DNA from: Opisthorchis felineus
Lineage: Eukaryota; Platyhelminthes; Trematoda; Opisthorchiida; Opisthorchiidae
Assembly: GCA_004794785.1 (NCBI GenBank)
Contig: SJOL01001577.1
Span: 957,280 to 1,021,279, forward strand
Reading direction: 5' to 3'
Length of the DNA stretch: 64,000 nucleotides
Shown here: positions 1 to 12,196 of the stretch, piece after piece
Numbering within the stretch: position 1 is the stretch's first letter
Layout: each line of letters opens with the position of its first letter
The notes under the pieces: model-generated
What the model was told of the DNA's origin: nothing
Databases searched by the model: none
Seen by the model: the letters and a program-made list of their open reading frames with translations, nothing else
Position numbers and translations under genes: made by a program

Positions 1-3000
1 ATGGGGATAAAAACTCGACGGCCACTAAAGATTCCATGTAAAAATACCTTTGGTTGGTTCTCACAGTTCAACAATTAAGAATGACTAGAATTCAAATTAA
101 AAGGACGAAAAACGGAGCCAGTGAGAGGAGAGGGGCGAAAAAAGGATGCGGCGACTCGTATGTCACCTCTGCCGCATGCTAGATATATTAACTACTAGTT
201 TTGGGAGTAACTTGATGGGAAAGCATGGAGGAGTAAAATAGTTGGTCCAACACATCAAGAACAAACTATTCTTGTTCCGAAAAAGGGTCTTACTAAATTT
301 AGACACATGCCTCTCCTTGCTCAGTGGGGTACTAGAATGATAGATGCTAACAGTGCAGCGCCAGGATCGGTAAAATTTGAAGCTATGAGTGAAAGCTAAT
401 CACACTGTTGTTAAGCCAGTCGTGGCCGAACGATTATTTATTCAACGGAATGTCACGAGTTAGAGGCTCGCTGAGTTTCGTCAAATGCCTATTGCTGATG
501 ATTCACAATAAAGACGAAACAGTTGTGCAGTACTTCCCGGCTATTCAGCAAAAAAATTGGCCTTACTGATAGTATGAAACCTCATTTGAAAAGTTGAAGC
601 ATCATGAGCATTGGATATCCAATGCGACATTTGAACAGCTCATGACACTACCCCTAGTGGCAATCATACTTAATCTGCCGAACAGAGAGAGAAGGCTTCA
701 ATTGTTATTGCAATGAAGTCGGGCAGATGTAACACAGTTACAAGTATGCTTAAGGGTGTTATCCCCAGCTAGGATGTACGGCTTACAAAATGACTTAGCC
801 GAGCGTCCGTGGACTTTTTCAGTTCAAGTACTTCTCGAAAATTCTCGGACCATGCCCAAATCGGTTCTTTTCGACAAAAACATTGTGGGTCACTCCGTGC
901 TGTACGGAACGAGCTTGTTGCCAGTCGAGAAATTTCTAATGACCGGATACTCAGCTACAACCAGCAGCATAAATTTGGTGATGATCGAATAGCTGAGTGG
1001 TTTCGCTGGTCGCTTCCTCTTCTTGTAACGTATGTATAACCGACCCGACAGATATATTGGACAAAAAGTGCGTTGCTTGTGGCTGCCTCTCGTAACATCC
1101 CGATGCTAGTCAAACCTTTTTGAGGAGCCAAACGATAAAAAGGCCGCACCTTAAGGGAAAGAAACATGTTTTGTTTCCAGAGCTCACTGCATCCAAGTGT
1201 CATGATTTTTCTAAACGTTCCTACTGGATATTGTTGTCTGTCTTAAACATAATTGTTCCACTTTCCACTAACAAGCGTGTTCCCCCGATACTCAGGGTGG
1301 AAACAGTCGTCCAGAGCAAAACCGTGGAATGATCTTCAACACAATTCAATAGATTCACAAATGTGTTACAACTACTCCGTTTTATTCACAAACAGTCCAG
1401 ATCGGATTGAACTTACTTTGTCCGATGGCCCACGAAACGTTAACTAGGGATGAAACTGATCCCGACATGCTCGTCAATCAGCATTAAAAATATTGTTTAT
1501 AAATAACTTCCGCAGTTTTTTTGGAACAGTTTATTTTGGTTAGTTCCATCTATTAGTAATTAATTTTACACAGAAGTGACGAGGAAAATTTGACTAAAGG
1601 AACGTCGGTTTGTTAACTTGGGCTAATTGTTCTTACACCAGTCTGCTAGGAAAATAAATATGGAAACCCAATGAGGAAGCATTCAAATACTATGGCATAT
1701 GTGCCATGCATGTGCAGTGGTCGAAATGAAGGGAATGATGCTTGAAATATTGAATGTAGATACTTGTCCGCGGAGGTTTTGTATACATCCCAAAAGTACT
1801 CAAGCTTCCTCTCATCATTCGTATCACAAAATTTGGAGGTTTGCGCAATCAACTGTAAGAATGAAGCAGTTTTTTTAGAATTGCCGCTTCAAACTTTGGT
1901 GAGCATTGTTCATAAGTCCTTGTCGCTATCACAATCCCATCCGATTCACTCGTTTATGGTAGTATGTTATTAGAGTATTCATGAGTATCTCATCTTTCTT
2001 TCTTATTGCATCAATTTCAAAACGGAGACAACCTAATCGACATAATACCTAGTGGTATCATGTGCTTGATTATGCATGGGAAAGACGCTGTTGTTATGTC
2101 GACCATGCCTGGGTGGTGGTCTCCAGTTGCTGCTCGTGCCACCCCATTTTATGGCAGAGATAGTTAAAACAAACCACGCTCGTGTTTGCACAACCTCAGA
2201 CCATGAGCATTGCTTACCGCATAAACAATGCTTAGTTTGTGTTTTTAAGTTGATGTGCGACCGGCATGCGTCACATGGCTATTGAAGCCTGAAACACTAT
2301 GACGACACCATCTGACGTAAGTTTGCTGTAAGTCTTCCGAAGTAGGTAAATAGTAACCCGAGATCGGCGGAGAAATTATGCCAACAAAGATGTGCAACTT
2401 AGCCAAGACCAAGTTGAACTGCAAACTATCCAGCCACCCAGCATGCAATCAGATCATGAGTGCACCAAACTGTGATGTTACCGAGTTTAAATATACGCTT
2501 CAAAATACGTGTCTTCCCTGTTTTGCCTTTTTTGACTCAGTTAGCTTCATGTCCTGTAGGCACTGTGTACAATCAAATTTCTGGCTCGGCGAACAAACCA
2601 ACGACCACTGTTGTTACTCCTATCTTGCGTATACAGGCGCATGATCCAGCACACTGATTGGGTTCAACCACTGATTTACCGTCCGATCAAACGCCGACAT
2701 ATGTCGCATCCATGTGGATGTTGTGAAAGTGAATTCCAATCAAGTGATGGATGACAGCGAACTTTGGTGACGAGAAAAGTACCACCGGGATTGTTTAGAT
2801 AGAATGATGTAATGGTTAAATAACATCATGAAGTACGGGATGCAAGGTCCTCGAGTCCATTCGGTGGGGCGTCCAAATATCCTTCTTCTACCATCATATC
2901 TAGAAGTGTATGAGAACGGTGAATTGCTCATTTTATGCAACAGCAACTGAAAATATCTGAGGTGCCACGACGGTGGTGCTGCATTTGCGTGCTTCATGTT

Positions 3001-6000
3001 GTGGAGGAGCTCAGATGGTCACAGAGTAACAATAGGACCATTATTTCCATCAGTTTTAATCTGTCCTTGATCACCAGATGAGACGTACATCCAAACATCG
3101 GTTCGCGATCTGAATTCTGTTAGACAGGAAATTGTCTAAACTATCTGTTTATCATTTCCTCGGTTATGATGGCTGTTAACTGGGTGTGCTTCAGGGTTTA
3201 GTTAGGTGGATTTCTAATATATCAATCTACTGTTCCTCGTACAGTTTACAATAAAGTTGCAAATTCGATACAACAACAACTGTGTCCGATGTAAGGGTTT
3301 TATTGAACTTTGAGTACTAGTATGATCTGATGTGGCCCAGCTAGAGCAAATCGTACTGCACGCGGAGTGGAATTTCAGAACACATCATCACAATGTTATG
3401 TTATCTACGACTGCTTGAAGATTTTACACATTCTGATGTTGGTATGCATCGTAATTACATGTCTTCGCGGTCCCCTTACGTAAATAAAGTGTTTTTGTGA
3501 ATATCCAAGTGCAAATAACTCTATTTCTGATTTGAAACCGAGTTGTAATGAGGAAAAATTGAACATCTCCTCTATGCCTCGAGCAGTGGATTCGTTTGCT
3601 TGTTTCTTATACAAATAACGATTTGAACCTTTCTTGTTGCACAACAGCGCGGAAGTTAGCAGGAAGTTTTGGAAAATAAAGTAAAACATGTAGAGAAGAA
3701 TGTAAATTCGTGAGGTTACAGAAAGAAATATCGAGAAATAGCACCAGAAGTGGTTAGTTTTTGTCCATTCTTACAGCCTAACTAGTGCGTATTGTACCGT
3801 AGTTGTCTCAGCAGTCACTGTCATTGTTTTTAAGTAAACTTCATTTGACCCACTCCTACGGAACCGCTTGCCGATGTTACCCATCTAAAGATGCCCCCAA
3901 GTTAAGTTCTCATTTTTCGCAGAACCTTGCTCCCCACACGCCTACTAGCTAGAGATGACCAAACCAAGAAGCTACTTGCAAATCTCGATCACTTGTAATG
4001 GTGAGGAAAAGAAATTGTGTCTGGTTTTGTTTTCATTGACCGCACGTCACTATTCTATGTGAGACGCAATGTGGAAGTTCAGTACTCTTCTAAACTGGGG
4101 TATTTTTCCCCGTAAATGTACCTCCAAATGAAGAGTTCCACCAAGCCAGTGTTCATCTGATTCCATATCAGTTAGCACACTGACACTTTACTGTTTCAGC
4201 ACCGAGGTTCATTTGGTGAGTTGAGAAATTTGATTGCAAATGTAGTACTCTTATGTGAAGCGGTATGATGCAAACGATCTGCCAGCTTTCCCCTGAAAGG
4301 CAATTTCATGATTGTCTTTTGTAGAAACTCAGTCATTGAGCGTGAGTTTGGTGGCAACGTCTGGATGCCTCGAGCCCCTCACACAAATATCGCGGTCTTA
4401 TTCGCTGAAGCCCGAACTGCAAGCTAGTTGCGCTCATTTCAAGCATGAGTATCATCTGTGTAGTCTTCCAGTATCTTTCTGTGTTGTTTTATTTCACTTT
4501 TGAACAGTTACCAAAGGTGATACAAATTAGAAACCTTATGCCAACGATCTTTTGTGATGTTCAAGATATCATAGCTATGCATAAGGAATGCCGTCTACTG
4601 TGGAATGAATTCAGTTTCGCGGCTAAACTGCACACACCAAGTATCCGGTTATCAGACCAAGAAATCAACACCAGAACTGAGCACGTGCTAGAGATGTGAC
4701 AACAATCTGGCTTATGCATCTCGTCGGCATAGTTATCATTTTTCGCTCAAACGTCATGCTGTTGGATATTAGACCATGCACCGGATATTACCGCCTAATA
4801 TCCTACGAAAATCTGAGAATAACTCACGGCAAAAGTATAGTTTCGGGTCAATATCGCCTAATGTTATGCCTTTGTCTGCTAGTATATCCTCAACGAGGCT
4901 TCGAACTTCCACTACTTACTTCAAAGCGAGATTTTTCATGGAAAATTCATAGAGTGACAATGGTTTGTTGCATTACAGTGCTCTCTGTCATTTGGACCAC
5001 CTTTAATAGATCGTCAGAGAAATCAGCGTAAAGATATTAGATAATTCCGGAAGTAACTACAGGTATAAGTTAATGATCTGCAGCCAGGTTTGGAGGTTTG
5101 GTTGCGTAAGCTCGGTTTTGCACAGAATCACTCCATGAGACATATTTTTTTAGAATATTACAAAGGTGCCCAAATGTCAGTTACAGGAATTGTTCCAAAT
5201 TATACACATCTTTGTGAAGGGCGACCTCGAAAATTTCAACTTCATTTCGGCCCAGTTATACAGTACTTTTTTGATGAAGTTTCAATGTCTCACCTCATGC
5301 AAAGCGAACCGGATATTTCATTTGCCTTGATCGAGGAAAGTTACCGACACCAGTTGATAGCTGTTCAAAGAATCACAGTCACTCTTTGTATCGTTGATCG
5401 ATTAACTCATCTTCCACGATAAAGTTTCTGGCTTAGCTGTAGGGCTTTCTGTACATGAGGGGCCGTGTAATGATGCCTCCTCTAAAATACCCCCGGGTTA
5501 CATTTTGTCTCATCTGGCTGGAGGGCGTCCGCTGCCTATTGTCGGATCGCTAGTGGGAGCCTGCTCAAAATGGGTAGTCGAAGGTGGTTTGCGCGCTGCC
5601 AAGCTTAGTGCTGTTTACAGCAAACATGTGGGAGTCTACAGCAACCTAACATGACAATATAATAATCAGCACTGGTGCCAGTTACTCGTTTACAATTAAG
5701 GCGCTGGTGTCCTTTGAATTTCAGCGCAGTGGCGTACCTCTCAAATACAGCATGGTAGAAATGTTTCCAAGGAGCGTCCACTAGCACACCGTCAAGTTGA
5801 TAACAGAAACACTGGTGGTATCCCATTAGGCGTACAACTAATGTTGTCTTAAGGTGACAATGTTAGGAAGGATGAAATTGCCTCATTTCGAGACTATTTA
5901 CGTGAAGATGTAAGAGTGAGTATGCTGGTGACTTACAAGAACGGTCCAAAACTGGCTTTTGCGTCCACATGTGCAAGTTTGCATCGTGTTGGTTCATTGA

Positions 6001-6780
6001 AGTGTGGGTCATTCAGCCGGTTGTGTGTGCGGCTTACTTGCTTTGCGGCATTGGGACAAGTTACGTGTCAGAGTTCCTCACGACTGTAGATGGTCGGGTT
6101 CTATGGACTGGAACACACCGGTTTTTCAAACTTATCTGAGGGCATTCGTAATACTGTAGGTTTGCGAGTCCAGCAACCAAACTCCACTCTTTGGCTGACC
6201 ATTGAAAAGTTTTTTCCAGTGCGAGCACTGGTCGTTCGTCTCATTCAGGGCAAGAGATAAGGATACGAACAAATGTGAAATAGTGAACGCTTTTGACGCA
6301 TGCTTCTGCTTCGTTGGTCGGCTATGATTTCTACGATGGACCTCTCTTCCCTCCCTAGTTCTGCTTAAAGATACGAATTCTCGTTGATTTCTACGCAACC
6401 TTCCGTCACTGAACACATGAGCTTGTTAGATGGTCTTCTGGAACAGAATGAGACCTGTCTGCAATTCAAAGTTCATGTTCCTTAGGGATATACATATGAG
6501 TACCCCGTTGATGCGCTTTTTATGGCATGGTAATGTATGGTGTGGTATGGTATGGTTAGCATTTTATGGTATGATACTTTTATGGTGATGTTTCATGTGC
6601 GGAAAATCTGAGGAAAGTTGCACTTTCTAAATCAGTCTCATATAGTGTTCACTGAAATGACAACCCAAGGCCGATGGAGAATAATACGTCTAATATGGTT
6701 CGGTTATGGTTTTCGCTCAGGAATGGGTGAGTGCTGTGTCCTGCCGGTATTCTCCCTTCTCTGCATGCACTTGAAACATC
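1..6780. other. Upstream DNA, no convincing gene
   Basis: This stretch has only short open frames with no recognisable domain, mostly under 110 codons. The longest readable one (about 5090-5422, 110 codons) starts at TTG, has no flanking splice-like signals I trust, and matches no family I know. A degenerate run near 6520-6600 is built from TATGG-like pentamers. A possible gag relic at 380-770 is listed separately. I see no promoter that can be tied to the ATPase gene downstream. Confidence 0.5.
380..770 (+). pseudogene. Possible Ty3/gypsy-like gag relic
   Basis: One frame near 408-500 reads VKPVVAERLFIQRN, then a stop, then RLAEFRQMPIAD. This resembles the gag stretch of Ty3/gypsy elements, where an ERF-x-F-x-x-R run is followed by a segment with the pattern AEF/AEY. 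Near 695-730 another frame gives NCYCNEVGQM, which could be a decayed zinc knuckle, but the spacing is imperfect. Stops and frame changes interrupt the region and no terminal repeats are visible. This is a weak call from pattern recognition only. Confidence 0.2.
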
Positions 6781-6784
6781 CAGG

Positions 6785-7086
6785 ATGATGTGAAATGAAA
6801 CAACATGAAATAAAATGAAATGAAACGAAAGTAAATTAAATCAAACGAAATGAGATGAAATGAAATGAAATGAAGTGAACTTAACTGGACTGAACCGAAC
6901 CGAACCGAACCGAACCGAACCGAACCGAACCGAACTGAACTGAACTGAACTGAACTGAACTGAACTGAACTGAACTGAACTGAACTGAACTGAACTGAAC
7001 TGAACTGAACTGAACTGAACTGAACTGAACTGAACTGAACTGAACTGAACTGAACTGAACTGAACTGAACTGAACTGAACTGAACT
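6785..7086. repeat. Pentanucleotide satellite: TGAAA, CGAAC, TGAAC
   Basis: A degenerate TGAAA-type tract (about 6790-6880) leads into eight CGAAC units (6896-6935) and then thirty uninterrupted TGAAC units (6936-7085). The minus strand is open through the array and would encode repeated SVQFS units. I treat that frame as a by-product of the repeat, because a 5-base unit without a stop stays open in every register. Confidence 0.95.
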
Positions 7087-8030
7087 GTATCGTGTGTGGT
7101 GGCGGCCACGACCTTATATAGCTCTAGCATTTTTCTTGTTAAACCCTGGCAAGGCGTAGAAAGACTGTCAGTGGACTTTAGCGATGCTTCCTGTTCCAAA
7201 TGAGTGTGATTTATGTCGTCACACAGTGATGAATTAGCATCAAAGGGGAGCACACATGTGGTGAGTGCAAACCTTGCTACCTGAATAACTCCAAACCTAA
7301 CCGAAGAATTGATCGACTGGGTCTATTGTCGTGAGAATATTGGGCCCTAGAGTTTCCCGATGGGACCTCCGATACATGTCTGTCACATCGATGGCTAGTC
7401 GAAATTTGGTTTGACCACTACACTGCGTAGACCTCTACCAGAGTGCTGAGTGGCTGCGGTACAGACAGGGGTCACTATCGAATTTGCGCTATGAAAGCTC
7501 GAAGAGTGAGTCGTATCTGACGCTAAACGCGTCCTTCAGATCGACTGTTGGTGAGGTGGCTGACGTGAACGCAACCTCTGTGTCGTATTTTCTTGAGGTC
7601 GACATTTTCGCAGCATATTTAGTTGAGGATCAGGGAGTAAACATATGCTACCAAGACCTTACTACAAAGGACCCACATGCTTGGTATGTGGAACGCTGCC
7701 ATTTTAACTCTGCTTCTTCGGAGCAGCAAATTCGACGCATGGTTGATTCGGTTTAATTCAAACTGACGGTTCCATTCTGCGAAAGATCGCACAGCGGCTC
7801 AAATGATCGAATCCATCTGTTTTTCTGTTACCTTGATCGCGGGGTTGGCTCACTTCGGTCTACAGGTGAAGTAACGCAAATGCAGCAGATGAGCTTCTTA
7901 TGTCTGTTGCTGAGAGATAAGAATCAGCGACAGCATGTCCGGCTGTTCTGCACACACGTTTGATAAAAGGCTATGTGAGAAGAGTCGGATCACCAGTTCG
8001 TCCCAAACTTCAGTACTGAAACAAGGTAGG
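7087..8030. other. No gene recognised
   Basis: An open frame at 7484-7756 (90 codons) has no recognisable domain or splice-like borders. Nothing else is supported here. Confidence 0.4.
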
Positions 8031-8033
8031 TTA

Positions 8034-8273
8034 GAGAAATACACTTATTTGGTTTTGGCGAAAGACTCACCTGGAACCCAGGTGAATCTCTCGTTTATGA
8101 TGTTTTTTTGAGCAATTTAACGAGTGTATTTCGCGAATTCTGTGCAATTTGGGTTCAAGTAGACCATAAGATTGACGGGAACTCGGGAACTGCGCCTACC
8201 TGACGAGTCCCAAGAAAAGCGGAACCGGTCGTGGGCTGTCGAAGTTTTTAGTAACCCTATGAGTAGTGTATTA
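8034..8273 (+). mobile_element. Hammerhead-type repeat, copy 1 (damaged core)
   Basis: The copy has the family's 5' body, which starts near AAATACACTTATTTGG. It includes a strong hairpin at 8060-8092 (15-bp stem with 13 pairs and an AAC loop). The ribozyme module follows at 8172-8250: stem I strand GCCTAC (8194-8199), core CTGACGAG (8200-8207, consensus CTGATGAG), GGAAC where GAAAC is expected (8221-8225), CCGGTC (8225-8230), and stem I partner GTGGGC (8231-8236). The two core changes and a broken stem II suggest it no longer cleaves. The 3' end is the family terminus ATGAGTAGTGTATTA. Confidence 0.75.
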
Positions 8274-9855
8274 TATCTTTACAATAGGTTAGTTTGTGTT
8301 CGCCTGCGCTGTAAGGCATGGAGTTCATTATCCGGATGGTGTGCTCTCCAAAGGCCACGCCATGAAGAACAGGCTGTTTCGAGTTCCTAATTTTCTTGTC
8401 CACAAGTGTTCGACTGAAATAATAACTGAAACGCCTCTTCTAGTACGCGCGCCATACAAAAACAGGTGAACGATTAGCTTTTCCCAGTGGGACAACAATA
8501 TCATAAATGGCCGACAGGTAATATGTGAGATTAGTGTTCTTAGCTAGTGCAACCTGTACGATCCGTAATTATTTTCCTCCTCTGACCATTTCGATAAAGC
8601 AGGGAAAATTACACCCAAGCAATGATTTAGGTCAGCGGGTGATGCAGTCTTCACGACGGAGGCAAGTGACTTACTCGACCGTGAAGAGTTTTGGAGTTTC
8701 ACCATCTATATAGTATTAGTGACACACCTACAGGCGAGGGGCTCATATCATTTGTAGGGCTGGACCTCCACGGAGGACATCACAGCATGACACTTCGCGT
8801 CCAACGGAATGTTTCTGATACTGACTTTCAGATTTGAGTTGCAGTCGTTGAAAACTCAGGCCAAAGAAGTGAATTTCTCTCTCCGTGTCATTTGCGTATG
8901 GCTCTCGAGTTACATAAGTCTTACAGGTGCATGAGCAAGGGATGTTGCACAGGAATTACGTAGCATTAGTAAAAGATGGGGCATACTTTGGAGCGGGCTA
9001 CATTTAACTCGTTAGATCCTCTGAGTCACTAACATGCTTTCTGTTGATCCTTGCTTTATACCGGACAGTCTCACTTCCGCAGGGAAATTTGTAAGAAGTT
9101 CACAGGTATATGTGGCTCCAGGTGCTTCTAAAGATGGCTACGGCGATGACAGTTACATGAGAGCTACTGCAAAGGGAGCATAAAAGCACCAGTTTAAGTC
9201 TAACAATGAGCAGGTCAAATTACTTGCGAACCCGGGTTCGGCTTCAACCTATGTACTGCTTCTCGTAACATATTTTGCATTCTCTTCTCATGAAATCAAG
9301 ATCAACATTGGTAAAATTTCATTATAGAGGATTCAAACACTGTTTTCTAGTACCTGCGTGACTCATCGGAGCAGCTGAATTGCTAACCTTGAGACCAGTC
9401 ACTTGAAACAGAAACAAGATTTCAAGAAAAACACGGGCCGGAGCATAACAATCCGGCGGATAGGCCTCTGCCACAGCGATGGAGGTGCGGTGTCGGGTCA
9501 GGAACTTTTAGTTCCCTGCATTACTATAAAGGAATATTTGTTCTAAATCGACTAGATAGCAGGAAAGCACTGCAAATCTTTTCAAGCACTATTCATCTCC
9601 ATTTATGATGGTCGTAGTCCTGCAATCCGAACAGGGGTATGAAATCTTTCCGCTTACATTTCATCAGGGTATGTGAGCTCGAAGTTGCGCCAACTGAATT
9701 TTTTTCACCAATTTAAAACGACGATTTATTGACTGAGGTAGAATCTATCAAGTTCTCTGCTGGTCAGTGTAATCTTGTAAAACTAGCTTGTTTGAGACGA
9801 CACGGCGTTTGTGGGATATTATACCTTGGTGGTGGAGCCTTGGGTGAAATATAAT
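8274..9855. other. No gene recognised
   Basis: Only short open frames with no family resemblance are present. I see no repeat family that recurs elsewhere in the window. Confidence 0.4.
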
Positions 9856-9859
9856 CAGG

Positions 9860-10310
9860 GTAATACACTACTCATAAGGTTTCTGAAACTCTTCGTCCTT
9901 CTTGGGGCTCATCAGGCAGGCGCATTCCGCAAGTTTCCATCAAAATTATGTTCTGCTTGAACCCAAATTGCACGAAATTAGCGAAATACACTCATTTGCA
10001 AACCAATTTGGTTTTGCGAGAGAGACTCACCTGGAAACCAGCTAATTCTCTCGTTTATGATATTTTTAAGCAACTGAATGTGCTGCATCAGGCCGCTGCT
10101 TTTCAGGTGAGTCTCGCGCACAACCAAATTGGCATGCAAATGAGTGTATTTCGCTAATTTCTCTCAATTTGCTTTCAAGTAGAGCATAATGTCGGCGGAA
10201 ACTCAGGGACTGTGCCTATCTGATGAGCCCCAAGAAGGACGAAACTAGTCGTGCGCTTTCGAAGAGTTTCCAGCAACCTTATGAGTGGTTTATTACGTCT
10301 ATACAAGTGT
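9860..10310. mobile_element. Composite inverted hammerhead repeat (copies 2 and 3)
   Basis: Order on the + strand: a reversed ribozyme module (9860-9935), the body in + orientation (about 9980-10065, starting CGAAATACACTCATTTGC), a short spacer, the body reversed (about 10105-10160), and a ribozyme module in + orientation (10190-10302). The outer ends match as inverted repeats (TAATACACTACTCATAAGG against CCTTATGAGTGG). Both modules share the stem II variant GGAC instead of GGGC, so one arm probably arose by copying the other. The left module has lost the segment from the second half of GAAAC through the cleavage site. The right module keeps an intact core. Confidence 0.75.
10190..10302 (+). 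ncRNA. Hammerhead ribozyme, type I, core intact
   Basis: This is the best preserved member of the main family. Core CTGATGAG is at 10220-10227, stem II GCCC/GGAC with loop CAAGAA has one mismatch, and GAAAC is at 10241-10245. The sequence between GAAA and the UC of the cleavage triplet is CTAG, which is self-complementary. GTC at 10248-10250 puts the predicted cut after 10250. Stem I pairs GCCTAT with GTGCGC (10251-10256, one mismatch), then after an internal loop GGAAACTC with GAGTTTCC-like sequence further out. This matches the type I hammerhead consensus, and a stem III this short would pair best between two molecules. Activity is not shown. Confidence 0.65.
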
Positions 10311-12196
10311 TGCGATATCTTAAATATCGTACCAAGTGTAATCAAGGTACTTTAATAGCTGTTTTCCAATTTCATGAGCTACGAGTACATTCCACGTCAT
10401 CCGACAAGGACTATACGTTGTCTTGGTATCCACCTGCGTGACGTTTGTTACATTAGCACAGTAAATGAGATTAGATGGCCGCAGCAGATATTGTGATTGT
10501 AAACCTCTGAAGCAATAATTTCAGGGCCGGTATTCAACGGTCCAGCTTTTACAAAAACCCTTAAAGTACAACTTATAATCATAAACTGCAATTCTGCGCA
10601 TCCGTCATCCTAACATCGTTACGAGCAGAACTCTGGATGCCTGGAAAGAGTTAGAGGTGAGCTGAATACATAACTAGCGTATTTTGAAAGTAGTGACGTA
10701 AGCTATACGTACTAGGACTTCAGGTTACTACCAAATGACAGAGCCATAAACGTGAGTTGGAGGTAGGGGATTCAGTACACATGGGCAAAGAATTCAGTCC
10801 TCGGGAGACGCGGATGAATGGGCAAGTAACCGAATAGACCATAGACAGGACATGGAAACATCCAATCAAGTAACTGTCAGAATATCCAGTTATCGACGGT
10901 CCCCAATACTAGATTCTTGTTTCCACTCGGGGCTTCCGACTGAAACTTGATCAGCTCAACCCCGAGTGGACCAAGGTAATACACGTTACATGGTCTAAAT
11001 TTGACAATGGGATTACCTATGGATATAATTAAAAAACTGTCGGTATTCCGGGCTTTCTATTAAGAAGGGTGTCTTTTGTACGATTTCACTCTCCGTTTCA
11101 ATTTATTTTTTCCTTGTTTGCATTCTGTGAGTATCCTGCAACGTTTGTCGTGGATTTAACCTAGGTGCTTCGTACGTGGTGCTGTTATTATCATAATAAT
11201 CACTACTTTCGTTTCTCTCTGCAACAGCTCATAGAACGAAGTGGTCTTATCGAGCAAATCATCCATTTTGTCAAACTCGAACTCCGAGCTGTCATCACAT
11301 TTCGCTACTGCTAGAAGCCAATTCTACCCATAATCGGAATGCTTAGTTCGGACATTCTAGCAGGTACTTCCTTGAGGACTTACTTTCAGTTCCTCTTCTA
11401 AGTTTTAGTGTTACTCCGAGTTCACACCATATTTTATTGTAACCCCAGCTTTGTTGACATTTCGGCTAGGTCTTTTAACAGTGTTATACTGAGTACCGCA
11501 AATTTTTCTGTCGCCACTGAAGCCACGTTTTGACTAGTGTGCCCGATGGACCTCGCACTGAGACGCTAGGAAATGATCACCTACTGCGAGCTACTCAGTC
11601 GACCTTTGGAGAACCATACTTAACAGCTAACACTAATAGATTTTCTGTGGTCAAACCACGTGCTGTAAAAGACTTAAATTAACACATGATTTGATTTCGA
11701 AATCCTAATCACAGGCTACCTGGTAAGATTGCTTATTCGGTTAAGGAATACAATCCGCCGACTTTGAAGTTCAATACATAACTTAATTTTCCTATCACTC
11801 ATACTACTAGTACGAACGCTGTAGGCAAGTTACCGACTGTCAGTGTGATGACGGGGAACAGTTGAATCAAGTCCCAATGGGCACAACCATACCTGCACGG
11901 ATGCCACTACCATAGATTATCGTTATCAGCCTATCCATGCAGCATTCCGATTGGGTCCAGCATGCTTATCCTGCTTGGCGTGACACTCAAGGTCACCCAG
12001 TCTGGACCAATCACAGGGTTACGCGCATGCGCAATGAGAAGCTCAGCCGATGTTGCTATTGCGTTAGCGATTACAAAACACTTGTGAAAAATGGACCGCC
12101 ACATTCTGTGTGACAAGAAGTTGGGTCTCGTGCATTTAAACGGGTCCCGGTGAGTACGAGACCATCTATGCAGTCCATCATACAATACCGTCAATA
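10311..12196. other. Region upstream of large exon A
   Basis: I see no coding segment with domain resemblance. A minus-strand frame just before exon A (11931-12194) looks like chance. The last 24 bases before the exon A ATG share GTCCATC and equal spacing with the same position before exon B, so a transcribed leader or splice acceptor probably lies at about 12160-12196. A candidate acceptor is the AG at 12172-12173. The promoter cannot be placed. Confidence 0.4.

Noticed and set aside
5090..5422. 110-codon plus-strand frame as a gene
   Set aside because: It starts at TTG, has no clear splice borders and no family resemblance. Frames of this length are expected by chance in 64 kb.
6717..7253. 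178-codon minus-strand frame with SVQFS repeats
   Set aside because: It is an open frame through a pentanucleotide array. A five-base unit without a stop remains open in any register, and the flanks show no gene structure.
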